DNA of 64,000 bases from Pseudoips prasinana (taxonomy: Eukaryota; Arthropoda; Insecta; Lepidoptera; Nolidae), in the NCBI GenBank assembly GCA_951640165.1, contig OX621257.1, positions 11,791,201 through 11,855,200 on the forward strand. Reading direction: 5' to 3'. The translations under genes and the position numbers were made by a program. The notes beneath the pieces are model-generated. The model was not told where the DNA came from. It saw nothing but the letters and a program-made list of their open reading frames with translations, and made no database searches. Positions 19,320 through 30,189 of the stretch are shown in pieces. Numbering within the stretch: the first letter of the stretch is position 1; every line of letters starts with the position of its first letter.

Positions 19320-20373
19320 GCAGTTAATTGATGAAGTTAGATAATTTGGTAAGTGAGGACGTTGATGTGACTTGCGGCGTACCTCAGGGAAGCGTTTTGG
19401 GTCCCACTCTATTTTTAATATATTTAAATGACTTATGTCAAATGACATTAGATAAAGCAAAAATATTTTCGTATGCCGATGACACTGCAATCGTCTTCAC
19501 CGGCCTTACCTGGGCTGAGACCAAAACTAACACAGAAAAAGGTATGTTGAAAGTGGCTTCATGGCTAAAGACAAATCTCCTTACGTTAAACACGAGCAAA
19601 ACTAACTATGTCTGCTTCTCAATAAACAAAAATGTCCAACCAGAACCTAATTACAATATTAAAATACACGAGTGTAGGAGAGCTGGTGAATACGACTGCA
19701 ACTGTCCAACCATCAGTAAAGTTAACCACGTCAAGTACTTAGGTATAATGCTGGACCAAAGCCTGTCCTGGTACCCTCAAATTGAACAAATTGCTGCGAG
19801 GATACGTAAATTTATTTGGATTTTTAAAACATTACGGCATGTTATCCCAACGAGTGGCTTAGAAAATAATATCCTAAATAAGGTGTATATCTCGCTAGTC
19901 CAATCTGTAATAACTTATTGTATTTCCACTTGGGGTGGTGCACGTAAAACACGTTTTCTTGATGTTGAAAGAGCGCAACGGACATTACTAAAGGTAATGT
20001 ACTTCAAAAAAAGGACTTTTCCCACCCATGAGCTATACCAAATAAGCAATTTGTTGTCAGTCCGAAAACTATACATTATACAAATAGTATTAATAAAATA
20101 TAAAACCATTCCTTATGATCCTAATGTATTAACTAGACGAAGGAAATACAATATTGCTTCCACTACTATCGTAAAAACAGAATTTGCAAATATTCAGTAC
20201 GAAAAACGCTCCTCTTTTTTATACAACAAAATAAATAAACATCTAGATATTTATAATAAACCGTTTAAAGAATGCAAGTCATTGTTGATAGAGTGGATAA
20301 ACAAGTTATGCTACGATGAAGTAGAGAATCTCCTATTAAATATAATGTAAAAACGAGTCCGGATAAATTAATA

Positions 20374-20457
<84 letters not shown>

Positions 20458-20680
20458 ACACACACACACAACACACACAGACTAATTATAATAAATGTGT
20501 ATTATTAGTTTTCTTGTTTAGTTACATGTTACACGAAATTTTAGAATTGTAAAGAGCGGCGCTTCCTGGCACAGGCATCTCTATGCTTAAAAGGAAACGC
20601 CACCAACTGTAAAATGAAACACGTGTAATAATGAAATAAAACATTTTGATTTTTTTTTTTGATTTGATTGATTCCACAGA
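19320..20680 (+). pseudogene. 5'-truncated LINE: RT C-terminal half and 3' UTR
   Basis: A 340-codon frame (to the stop at 20348-20350) starts inside RT with DVTCGVPQGSVLGP and continues with YADDTAIVF (intact Asp pair), VKYLGIMLDQSLSW and a basic thumb region. The fingers and the endonuclease are absent, as is normal for 5' truncation. The 3' UTR holds a long (CA)n run and a tttttttgatttgattgatt end. CR1/Jockey type inferred. Confidence 0.8.
20376..20480. repeat. (CA)n microsatellite in a LINE 3' UTR
   Basis: About 50 CA units with a few interruptions (cccaca, caaca). It lies between the RT stop codon and the LINE end. Confidence 0.95.
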
Positions 20681-21336
20681 GCGGTAGTGAATGATGAACG
20701 TCTGTTAACTGAATGTATCTGACAATCCAACAATATCAATATTTTAAGGGCATTTACTGGTTTATGTGTAGTCTATCATTCATGAATGGGAACACCCAAA
20801 TACTCCGAAATATTTTATTCCGAATTTTGATGTTCCGATTTTCAAAAGTCCGAATTTCATTATACCTAAGAATTGTTATGTCTAGTATTAAATATCACGA
20901 AATGTATCTTACCGAAAGTCATAAATGCATTTTGTTAGTTTTCCGATTTTCATACGTTCTAATAGCCAAATACTCGAAGGGTTCTCGGTCCGAAATACGA
21001 CATTCCGAATTTCAATACTACGAATAAACTAAAAGTCAACATGTTGTGCTACAAAATTTTGTTACAGAAACGAATCGCTGCAAAACTGACTTCACGTAGT
21101 CTTGTCTGCCATTCCCTAGAGTGTAATTAAAGCCCGCGTAGGCGCGGAGGGGTGGGGCGGCCCGCGAGCTGAGGAGCAGGTGGTTTGAAGGCCCGCCGCC
21201 GCGGCTTAGGCTGGCCAGCGAAACCGGCCAGCAAGCCCAAGCTGCGGTGATGAGCGTTAAAACCATTTGCAACGATAATCTCGCGTGGGGTCGCCCAAAT
21301 CCCGCAGCGCCGGAGCCGTGACGGAAACAATGCTTG

Positions 21337-21412
21337 CTGCATGTTGCATGCCTGCTTGCATGCTGCATGCCTGCCTGCATATTGCATGCCTGCCTGCTTG
21401 CATGTTGCATGC
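21337..21412 (+). repeat. GCATG-rich tandem repeats in foldback centre
   Basis: Units around tgcatgcctgcttgcatgct repeat several times. The same array in the sister at 37110-37245 has more units. Confidence 0.85.
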
Positions 21413-21438
21413 AGCCGCCGAGTGCCAAATCCAGTGCC

Positions 21439-21478
21439 AATGATTGACCAACAATACAGGTATTGTTGGTCAATCATT
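21439..21478. repeat. Perfect palindrome, 19-bp arms
   Basis: aatgattgaccaacaatac (21439-21457) and its exact complement (21460-21478) are separated by ag. The sister copy has only one arm-like segment (ttgttggtgaatcatt), so the second arm arose locally. Confidence 0.9.
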
Positions 21479-21526
21479 TGGGTTAGGTTAGGTTAGAACT
21501 GTGACCGGGGAAATATTTATTTTTAT

Positions 21527-21937
21527 TCATTTATTAGAATACCAACAGCGATACAAAAAAAAATACTTTATAGTATCTACAATCAATATAGTAAGGCCAA
21601 TTAAAGGTTTTCCTAAATACAATTTGAATAGTGTAGATCGACTAAGGAACGGAGTAAAAGAAATATTAAGTTGCATGGAATACATAACATAACACATGGT
21701 TGACTACTAATAATAGCTACTAATAAGTAATAATAATAGTGTTCGAAAAAGTAGTATATAAAAAAACATTTAAATACATACCTACATATAAAACAACATA
21801 CCTATAAATAAAATATAGGAATTAAGTTTTTACATCTAAACGTTGTTGTTTCAGGGCGCTTATTATTTGACATTTGAACTTTCTCTTAGAACTCAAAACA
21901 TGTCTACCTATTTGTCCATAAAATACTTTGTTGATGT
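21527..21937. mobile_element. ~410-bp insertion in the foldback element
   Basis: Sequence from ttcatttattagaatacc to catacttt-like end is absent from the sister element, where ttattc joins directly to ttgttgatgtttcg. It is AT-rich; the identity is unknown. Confidence 0.55.
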
Positions 21938-22185
21938 TTCAAATTATCATTAAGTCGGACTTTTTGTTATTCGATCTATTGAAGCTCGGTATTTTGAGAA
22001 TAGTAATTATAAACGTTAGGAATATTGAAATTTAGGAATAATAAAACTAGGAGTAATGATAAGTCGGGCTTGTAATATTCGGAATTATCTATTATTCGGA
22101 ATAGTAAAAGTCGATATTTTTGAATTTGTATTTGTGAGTGACGGAATAAAGTTTTTCGTATTAATGTAGTGTACCCTTCATGAAT

Positions 22186-22899
22186 CTGTAGATTCAATTA
22201 TCGATATCTAATATGTAATGTAAGTTTTTTTTGTTAAATATGTATGTATACATATTTTATGCATATATGTAGTTGTATACAATTTGAAATCGTACGTTTA
22301 CAAATGTGAAACTGTTTTGAACTAGTAACAAGGTAGTATCGTACTAACAAAACAGATTTGTTGTCTTCTGTAACACAGGTTTTTGCGAAGAGAAATCATA
22401 ACGCTTTATTACATGAGCGATATTCCTAAAATATAATTGAAAATAGCGGCACATTTATAAATTTTGTAGGTTTTCTATATATTCTGACAAATACATACTT
22501 TAAATAAAAAAAACCACAAGTTCATAAACTATATGATTAACTCTTTCATTAGTAAATAAAATTGGTAATCGATGCACGCACGACGTTCAATAACTCCGGA
22601 GTTATAGATAATATACATTATATAATAATTATCCACAAGCGAAAAATGTTTTTTATGCGATTTATTGCAAAGATATTGTATTATTTATTCCGTTTCTCGC
22701 TATCTGGATATTAATACCATGCCTTTTATCTCATTCGTAATTAATGAATACTACTGATTACAAGAGGGAAAACCAACCTGGTCGTTTTAAAACTATTTTG
22801 ATAAAATTAAAGATAAATTATTAAAGCTTTTGCTGTTGAAATTATAATCTGACGTTGTAATTTAATTAATGTTGGTTCTGACATTGATCCGGTTCATCC
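22186..22899. other. Unassigned AT-rich sequence
   Basis: No ORF or shared repeat seen across ~700 bases. Confidence 0.35.
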
Positions 22900-23653
22900 T
22901 AGTAATATTATAAATGCGTAAGTTTGTGAGTATGGATTTGGATGTTTAATTCTCTTTCACGCAAAAACTACGTAACGTATTTTGATGAAACTTTGTAGTA
23001 ATATAGCTTATATGTCTGAACTAGCTGTACCCGCGACTTCGTCCGCGTGTTAATTAGTTTATTTCGTTTCTTAGTAAAATAAAAGACTTTTTTCAAAATA
23101 AAAGTAGCCTAAGTTACTCCTTATTACATCAGCTACCTGCCAAATAAAGGTCCCGTCAAAATCGGTCCAGCCATTTCTGAGATTAGCCGGAACAAACAGA
23201 CAGACAAAAATTGTAAAAAATGTTATTTCGGTGTATGGACCGTATATATTCCTATTTATGTAGTCAAAACCGACTATTTCAATATTACAAACAGACACTC
23301 CAATTTTATTTATTTGTATAAAAGACTTTTTCGAAAATAAAAGTAGCCTAAGTTACTCCTTATTACATCAGCTACCTGCCAATAAAGGTCCCGTCAAAAT
23401 CGGTCCAGCCATTTCAGAGATTAGCCGGAACAAACAGACAGACAGACAAACAAAAATTGTAAAAATGTTATTTCGGTGTATAGACCGTATATATATTCCT
23501 ATTTATGTAGTCAAAACCGACTATTTCAATATTACAAACAGACACTCCAATTTTATTTATTTGTATAGATGTATAGATTATTTGTATAGATAACACATAG
23601 GCTAAAATTTATAAAGTTTAACGCGGATGAATCTGGGGGGCACAGCTAGTATA
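22900..23653 (+). mobile_element. Helitron interrupted by an opposite-strand Helitron
   Basis: The left piece (ctagtaatattataaatgcg, ctctttcacgcaaaaactac) ends near 23022. The right piece (acacataggctaaaatttat to gcacagctagt) resumes near 23590. The sequence between is a minus-strand Helitron. Confidence 0.6.
23024..23578 (-). mobile_element. Nested Helitron with internal duplication
   Basis: On plus it opens ctagctgtacccgcgacttc, the complement of a Helitron 3' hairpin and CTAG. Its interior contains a ~240-bp block twice (23082-23320 and 23321-23567), each with gtagcctaagttactcctta, gtcaaaatcggtccagcc and a gtatattcc-type end. Confidence 0.6.
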
Positions 23654-23879
23654 ATAATAATATTTATTTTCACCACATCAAATTGCATTTAGTACATTTA
23701 AGTATACATAGTGTGCTTAAAAATACAGTATGTATGTATGATATACAGTCACATGAATACAGTATGTATAAAATATATTTAAAGAAAAAATATCAAAGCT
23801 TTTGCTGTCGAAAACTTTAAATTTTAATCGGACATTATATTTGAATTAATACCTACTGATTCTGGCTTTCTTCCGGTTA

Positions 23880-24010
23880 AACCTAATAATATTTAAATTG
23901 CGAAAGTTTGAGAGTATTAATGTATGGATGTTTGTTACTCTTTAGCGCAAAAAATACGAAACATATTTTGATGAAACCTTGTTGAAATATAGCTTATATA
24001 TTCTAATTTA
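23880..24010 (+). mobile_element. Helitron 5' fragment
   Basis: cctaataatatttaaattgc, gtttgttactctttagcgc and tattttgatgaaaccttg match the 5' half of the copy at 22900. No CTAG end follows. Confidence 0.5.
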
Positions 24011-24641
24011 TCATACAATATTATTATTACAATATTATAAGTTTCACAATTTGTGCACTTCTAATATGTGTAAGTCATAATAAAATTCTAAATTAAGTAA
24101 TTATTATTAATTGAAGGATTCTTTGGAGGTCATTTAGTTTTATTGTTTTATACCTCCTCAACTGGCGAAGTGCCAATATACGGCGGAGACCATTGTACGC
24201 CACGAACGTAATATAGTATTTTAACCGTATACACAAAAGTTGCGGGATAAACTAATCTGAAAGTAGTCAGCCTCTTAACAAGTCAGCTCACCAAAATTAT
24301 TGAAGTTCTGTCAATGATAATAAGCATCACATAAAAACCATGCACAACAAAAACTATGTCACCTACTTTGCTTCCAAAATTCACTCCTCTATACTCAGCT
24401 TTTTCTAAAACTTTTTTTTATATAAACTTGTGAATCGTAACGTCAAAGTACTTGCAACAGTAAACGTTCAATAACATTATCAAGATAACATCGTATGACA
24501 CGCCGCGACGGATACGTCAAAAATAATAACACAGGGGTAACAAAGTGGGGCTCGCATTAGTAACATTATTTAAAATGTGATAAAGATGACGTGGTCTCGG
24601 CCGATTTCGGTCAAGGCGACCGCTTCTTCTCCTACTGACGC
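24011..24641. other. Unassigned sequence
   Basis: Nothing recognised, except that the last ~70 bases may be the 3' UTR of the next LINE fragment. Confidence 0.35.
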
Positions 24642-25073
24642 CTATCGGCTACGACGTTCGTGTGCTCGCATGTGACTTATGTAGCCAATTTTATTTGACA
24701 AAATTCTCGCACATTGTGGGCATGTGAGCACACCATTGTGATAATTGCAATTGATCGCCGCAGGTGGTTTGGTCTTCAATTCATCGCGTTTGGCATCCAG
24801 CTCAGCGCGCCTTCCAGACTCGAAACAGTCAACTTTGGCTTGGACTAAAGTCCGCCATTCTGAACGTTTGGCTGCCCACTCTTCCCATTGCGAGGGCTCT
24901 ACGCCACAGTTCTTCATGTTGAGCTTAAGTACATCTTTATACCTGAGGAGTTGTCCGCCATGCTTTCGCTTACCCTCTTCAAGTTCCGATTTGAAGAAGC
25001 CACTCGCTGCTCTGCCATGCGTGACACATGACCGCACCACCGAAGCTGTCGCTAAAATGTTAATTACTGTCAA
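24642..25073 (-). pseudogene. LINE polyprotein C-terminal fragment with C2H2 finger
   Basis: The 143-codon frame includes LEEGKRKHGGQLLRYKDVLK, VEPSQWEEWAAKRSEWRTL and CPQCARILSNKIGYISHMRA-H, a C2H2 zinc-finger-like end. This order (GGQ-LRYKDVLK, W..LA..R..WR, CxxCgr...shlrtH) is one I associate with the end of an invertebrate LINE polyprotein. No RT is present. The start is arbitrary. Confidence 0.6.
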
Positions 25074-25079
25074 ATAGCC

Positions 25080-25444
25080 ATGTCGTCGTATTTTGTGATG
25101 TGTACAGGGTTTTTTCGTAATAAGCCATTATTTTTGCTTTTGTACTCAATAACTCAACAGATCGGAGGGGTTACCACCTAATTCGCAGGTCATTGTGATC
25201 ATGACCGGTTTTAAAATAGATGAAGGTTGTTCAATATTTGTATTTTGAGTTTTATCCACTTTCCCTAGATGGCGTTACCGTCGAATTAGATGGCGGTATG
25301 GTTTCGTTACCGCAGCATAGTGACTTGAGTTGTGATTTTTAAATAAATTGTCTCGTACTGAAGATACGTGTTGTATTACATTGATTCTTATGGTTTTTGG
25401 TGATTTTGACTCGAGTACGATCGAGCGTGGCCTAATGTCTAAAT
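25080..25444. other. Unassigned sequence
   Basis: Nothing recognised. Confidence 0.3.
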
Positions 25445-25590
25445 CCGGGACCGACAGCTTAACGTACCCTCCGAAGCACGGAGACGCTCAGAAATTAAAC
25501 CACTTTGGCGGTCACCCGTCAATGGACTGACCGCGAGCCTTGTTGCTTAACCTCCCCAATCACTTACAGACCGGTGAGAGCATCTGGCTA
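25445..25590 (-). mobile_element. 5S-rRNA-like SINE, copy 3 (partial)
   Basis: The 5S-like half is on the minus strand: gctctcaccggtc, gaggttaagcaac and a C-box equivalent with gacgggtgaccgcc. The body stops at ctgtcggtcccgg, so the 3' half is lost. Confidence 0.65.
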
Positions 25591-25603
25591 CGAACGGATG
25601 AAG

Positions 25604-25682
25604 GTTAAAAATGAAAAAATAATATATATGCTTGTATATAATAAATTGATTTTATACATATATATTATTTTTTCATTTTTAA
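25604..25682. repeat. Inverted repeat, ~27-bp arms
   Basis: aggttaaaaatgaaaaaata and the following tatata are repeated in inverse at the right side, with ~30 bases between. It is followed by cacatgtgacgtcataaatg, part of the family at 11166 and 43969. Confidence 0.8.
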
Positions 25683-25754
25683 CCTGAGCACATGTGACGT
25701 CATAAATGGTCCGGAATCGATTTAATTTTTTTTTTTAGTAAGTAGTAGTAGAAA

Positions 25755-26278
25755 ATAATGGCCCAAAGCCATTATTTTCACGCGGCCATCTAATCCCAAA
25801 CTAAGCAGAGCTAGTAAATTGTAATTGTAAATACAAACTTATATAGGTAACTAGCTGTGCCCCGCGGGTATACCCGCGTTAAAATTTATGAATTATCATA
25901 GCTCCTACCCCGTAAGTGATAATGTGATAATATGTAGCCTATATGTTGAACCGACCTCTTACTAGAATTCATGCAAAATTTGAAGTAAATCCATGAAGTA
26001 CTTTTTGAGTTTAGCCCGGACATACATACAGACAAACACAAAATTCTAAAAACTTTATTTTTGGCTTCGATATCGACTGTAGATCACGCCCCAGGTATCC
26101 TTTAAAAAAAATATTTAATGTACAGAGTTGACTTTTCTACGATTTTATAAAATGTAAATAGATAACACCCAGACTCGGGACTAACAGACATGTTCAATGT
26201 CACAAATATCTGTCCTGGGTGGGAATCAAACCCACGACCTGCAGCGTGAAAGGCAAACATCTACCAACCGGCCCGTCA
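25755..26278 (-). mobile_element. SINE-B, copy 4, split by a Helitron
   Basis: The SINE 3' half is at 25755-25850 (plus: ggccatctaatcccaaac) and its head at 26163-26278 (minus: gacgggccggttgg, gtgggtttgattcccaccc). The break falls in gggtgttA|TACCTATATAAG, the same spot as in the copy at 38964. Confidence 0.75.
25851..26162 (-). mobile_element. Lep1-like Helitron inside SINE-B
   Basis: The complement of CTAG is at 25851-25854 and of TC at 26161-26162. Terminal hairpin ccgcgggtatacccgcg. It is in the same relative orientation to its SINE as the copies at 39088 and 58210. Confidence 0.8.
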
Positions 26279-26339
26279 CTAAATGTCTGTTTCCACAGTT
26301 TCTATCTGTAGCAAATTAAATAGTTTTTCCAAACTAAAA

Positions 26340-26475
26340 ATTACATCCAGACTCAGAATAAATTGTTGTTCTGAGTCTGGTTGTAATTTGTATCCGTCTA
26401 TTCTATGTTTGTAAAGTACCCCGCGACACACAGATTAGATTCGCAGGTCCGGGAATTGCCATTTAAAAAAAATGC
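26340..26475 (+). mobile_element. SINE-C, copy 2 (5' truncated)
   Basis: It begins at the body: ttgttctgagtctggttgta, tccgtctattctatgtttg and gtaccccgcgacacac. The head is missing. Confidence 0.65.
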
Positions 26476-26529
26476 GTTTAGCACTTACTATACTTACTAT
26501 TACTTGTGGCACTAGGGATTCCCCTTCAA

Positions 26530-26745
26530 TTATTCCAAATCCCAATCTTCAAAAGCCCGCAATAGGGAATCTAGTCCCTGTGTTGCGGAGTACTTTACAA
26601 ACATATAATAGACGGACACAAATTACATCCAAACTCAGAACGACAATTTATGGGTCAAACAAATAGTTGTCCGGCGCGGGAATAGAACGCGGGAGTCGAA
26701 GCGGCGAGCCAACTGTCTTTGCCGCTGCGTCACTAGGACGTAGTT
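26530..26745 (-). mobile_element. SINE-C, copy 3
   Basis: Minus-strand copy with A-box region (gacgcagcggcaaagaca), B box damaged (cgcgttctattcccgcg), ccggacaactatttg, gtccgtctattatatgtttg and acacagggac end. It lies opposite copy 2, making a local inverted pair. Confidence 0.7.
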
Positions 26746-26989
26746 ACATAAAAAGAAGTGTTTCCATTATAAAGTTCCAACTCAAATTCGATTTAACTGA
26801 ATCATTTTGACAAATTAATAAACGGGCGCTATTTGAGATGAACGAGATTGCATATCTGCGTAATCCGTTTCCTAACACCAGGATTCATAATTAATAGATT
26901 GTTAGCATGCACAATGTTAAATGGATCATTCACAAGTCTTCATGTCGGATAAATTACTCGATGAACTTGATTTTGTATGGTATATTTTC

Positions 26990-27190
26990 ACTGAGGCGCT
27001 TTGATATTTACATACATAGACTCACGCCTGTTTCCCAGAGGGGTAGGCAGAGACAACGGATTTCACGATTTTTGCACACCTCTTTTGCCTCGTTTACTGT
27101 CATTATATTCTTATGCTCGTCGGTTTAGGGTACTTCTGACCTTGCCTTTCTTGAGAACGTCTCCGATTGGGTCAGAGAATGTTCTACGAG
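26990..27190 (-). pseudogene. LINE C-terminal fragment (TATG-tailed family)
   Basis: The minus strand encodes fragments of RRTFSDPIGDVLKKG-like and [14 protein letters not shown] peptide in shifted frames. The family is the same as 12615 and 43055. It is broken by frameshifts. Confidence 0.5.
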
Positions 27191-27259
27191 GCTTTGATAT
27201 TTAGCTACAATAAATTGCGTAGTATAATAAGCCCAAATCAAAATGTGGTGTCCGGCCTA

Positions 27260-27375
27260 GAAATTATAACATGGCCACTGGGCCATCCCATACCATCCCA
27301 TGGGTATCGTAAAAGGTGACTAAGGGATACACCAGTGCCTCTAGCACGAGTTCCTGCAGTTTAATTACTCGATAG
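27260..27375 (+). mobile_element. RTE/SINE 5'-type segment
   Basis: gggccatcccataccatccc and gtaaaaggtgactaagggat are shared with 8885-8940 and, loosely, with 61790. The end, gtgcctctagcacgagttcc onward, is found in inverse at 29591-29629. Confidence 0.55.
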
Positions 27376-29475
27376 AGGTCCCGACTGATAAAGTCTACGC
27401 TCCGACCTTTACCTATCCATGTCCAAAACCCCGAACCATTTCAGCTCGAACTGCAAAACCGTTTCGAATGCCTAGCAGACTGCGAGGAAGTGGACTCATA
27501 CTATGACAGGCTCGTAGAAGCTGTCCATACGGCTGGGTCTAAGGTCTTCAAGGCCCGCCGTACAAACAGAACTAAAAAGATCTCTGACTTTACCCTGCAA
27601 CTTATGGAAGATAGACGGAAAATGGTTCTGACATCCTCAGATGATGCTACCAGATATCGGCAGCTCAACAGACAGATCTCAAAGTCTTTGACTCGCGACA
27701 CGCGGCAATTTAATACAATTAGTATTAAAGAGGCCATCGAGCGAAACAAAGGCTCTAAAGTGTTCGCAAGAGCTCTGTCTGTTGGACAGAGCCAACTGAC
27801 GAAGCTGAAGACTGAGGATGGTAGAATCGTCACGTCTAAACCTGAGTTGCTGGGAGAGATCGAGAAGTTCTACGGACAGTTATATACGACAACACAGCCA
27901 CCTGTCAAAAGTCATGCCTCAGATCCCAGAGCACGACTAACCCGACATTACACCGAAGACATCCCGGACGTCAGCCTGTACGAGATTAGAATGGCTCTCA
28001 AACAACTCAAGAACAACAAGGCGCCTGGTGATGATGGAGTTACAGCAGAGCTTCTAAAGGCGGGTGGTACACCAATCCTACGGGCCCTTCAGAAGTTATT
28101 TAACTTCGTCATACTAGATGGTCAAACGCCACAAGCATGGCACAGAAGTGTGGTGGTGCTCTTCTTCAAAAAGGGCGACAAAACCCTTTTGAAGAATTAT
28201 AGACCCATCACACTGCTGAGCCATGTTTACAAGTTGTTTTCGAGGGTCGTTACGAACCGTCTCGCGCGCAGGTTTGACGACTTCCAGCCTCCCGAACAAG
28301 CCGGTTTCCGAAAAGGCTTTAGCACCATAGAGCACATACATACGCTGCGGCAAGTTATACAGAAGACCGAAGAGTATAACAAGCCACTGTGCTTAGCGTT
28401 TGTGGACTATGAGAAAGCCTTTGATTCTATCGAAACATGGGCCGTGCTGAGGTCTCTCATAAGGTGCCAAATTGACTACCGGTATATCGAGGTGATAAAG
28501 TGTTTGTATGAAAACGCCACTATGTCAGTGCGACTCCAGGACCAGATCTCGAAACCTATCCACTTGCAGCAAGGCGTGAGACAGGGAGATGTTATATCTC
28601 CGAAACTGTTCACCGCTGCATTGGAAGACGTCTTCAAGCTTCTGGACTGGAAAGGCTTTGGCATCAATGTCAATGGCGAGTACATCACTCACCTTCGATT
28701 TGCCGATGATATCGTAGTCATGGCTGAGACCATGGAAGACCTCGGTACAATGCTCGATGACCTCAGCAGAGTCTCTCAACAAGTGGGTCTGAAAATGAAC
28801 ATGGATAAGACGAAAATCATGTCAAACGTCTATGTTGCACCCACTCAATTGAAAGTTGGTGACTCTGCACTCGAAGTTGTAGAGAACTATATTTACCTAG
28901 GACAGACCATCCAACTAGGTAGGTCCAACTTCGAGAAGGAGGTCAATCGTAGAATCCAACTCGGCTGGGCAGCGTTCGGGAAACTACGTAACATCTTCTC
29001 GTCCAAAATACCGCAGTGTCTCAAGTCGAAAGTGTGTGTTGCCAGTGATGACATACGGAACAGAGACGTGGTCGCTCACTATGGGCCTTATTAGAAGGCT
29101 CAAGGTCACCCAAAGAGCAATGGAGAGGGCTATGCTCGGAGTTTCCCTGCGGGATCGCATCAGAAATGTCGAAATCCGCAGGCGAACCAAAGTCACCGAC
29201 ATTGCCCGAAGAATTGCCAAGCTGAAGTGGCAGTGGGCAGGGCACATAGCTCGTAGAGCCGACGGCCGTTGGGGCAGAAAGGTTCTCGAGTGGCGACCAC
29301 GAACCGGAAGACGCAGCGTGGGCAGGCCCCCTACAAGATGGACTGATGATCTTGTGCGGGTCGCTGGAAACTGCTGGATGCGAATAGCACAAGACCGGCA
29401 ATTGTGGAGATCTTTGGGGGAGGCCATTGTCCAGCAGTGGACGTCTTTCGGCTGATATGATGATGATGATGATGA
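27376..29475 (+). pseudogene. RTE-type LINE, endonuclease missing, one frameshift
   Basis: Open from 27376 to 29094 (~570 codons): a basic N-terminal domain, NNKAPGDDGVTAELLKAG, FKKGDKTLLKNYRPI, FVDYEKAFDSI (catalytic Asp), GVRQGDVISPKLF and FADDIVVMA (catalytic Asp pair, ~28699). Near 29030 the frame shifts: VLPVMTYGTETWSLTMG to GRPPTRWTDDLVRVAG and RQLWRSLGEAIVQQWTSFG continues to 29455. It ends in a (GAT)n run. No endonuclease domain precedes it, so it is 5' truncated and cannot transpose itself. Confidence 0.85.
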
Positions 29476-29483
29476 ATTACTGG

Positions 29484-29592
29484 ATCACACGTACAGTTTC
29501 CTCCCATACATTGAGCACCAGAGTTTTAGTTCTTAATAGTTTCCGTGAGAGGCGCTGGTGCTCAATGTATGGGAGGAAACTGTACGTGTGAT
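29484..29592. repeat. Perfect inverted repeat, 37-bp arms
   Basis: 29484-29520 (atcacacgtacagtttcc to gagcacca) is exactly complementary to 29556-29592, with a 35-base spacer. It lies directly after the RTE tail. Confidence 0.95.
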
Positions 29593-29800
29593 CGAGTAAG
29601 TAAACTGCAGGAACTCGTGCTAGAGGCACAGGTAGTCGGGCAAAGCGCCACCTTTTTACCAACTACCACCTCATTGCGATCGCCAACTCACATGCCAAGT
29701 GCAGTGACTACGGCAAATCCCTCCAAATTACAACGTTATAGAAACCTCTTGGGACGCCTATGTCCAGCAGTGGACGATAACAGACTGATGATGATGGTGA
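29593..29800 (+). mobile_element. RTE-tailed SINE
   Basis: ggtagtcgggcaaagcgcc, cattgcgatcgccaactc, gtgactacggcaaatccc, aacgttatagaaacc and tgtccagcagtggacgat, then ctgatgatgatgg. No tRNA head is visible. The last ~40 bases match RTE LINE ends. Confidence 0.6.
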
Positions 29801-29909
29801 TGAAAAATGACCTTCTAAGATAAAATATATCTTAAATATATGTATACTTTGATAGTAACATAGTAAGTATCTTTAATGACAATACTAGTACGGTGCTGGA
29901 AATGATAAC

Positions 29910-30185
29910 TAACTCATCATCATCATTATCACGATATCAGCCCAAAGACGCCCACTGCTGGACAATGGCCTCCCCCAAAGATCTTCACAATTGCCGGTCT
30001 TGCGCTATCCGCATCCAGCGACCCACACAAGATCATCGGTTCATTTTGCCCCTGCCTACGCTGCGTCTTCCGGTTCGTGGTCGCCACTCGAGAACCTTTC
30101 TGTCTTCTACGAGCTATGTGCCCTGTCCAATGCAAATCAGCTTCGCAATTCTTCGGGCTATGTCAGTTACTTTGGTCCGCTTGAA
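29910..30185 (-). pseudogene. RTE 3' fragment
   Basis: The minus strand reads the same C-terminal region as 29200-29455 with small deletions (ARRIAK-like, HRTGHIA-like, RKTQR), then gtccagcagtgggcgtc and a (GAT)n run. Confidence 0.65.
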
Positions 30186-30189
30186 TAAC

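Larger units (their letters stand above)
20788..22176. mobile_element. Foldback-like element with arrayed ~15-bp terminal repeats and 9-bp TSD
   Basis: The left end GGGAACAC and right end GTGTACCC are complementary bar one base. They are flanked on both sides by ttcatgaat (20779-20787 and 22177-22185), a perfect 9-bp duplication. Left arm (20797-21030): degenerate ~14-16-bp repeats around ttccgaatttc. Right arm (21945-22170): the complement, around ttcggaattat. The centre is GC-rich (21128-21420) with GCATG-type tandem repeats and a TTAGG-like triplet. No transposase is encoded. Inverted arrays of short repeats with a 9-bp TSD recall Drosophila FB elements; shared ancestry is not shown. Confidence 0.72.

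Noticed and set aside
20265..20474. Frame encoding a (VC)n peptide
   Set aside because: Translation of the (CA)n microsatellite.
21036..21477. Overlapping 65-145-codon frames rich in Cys, Met, Gln, Ala and His on the minus strand
   Set aside because: They come from translating the GCATG tandem array and the GC-rich foldback centre; several frames are open at once, and the sister array does the same.
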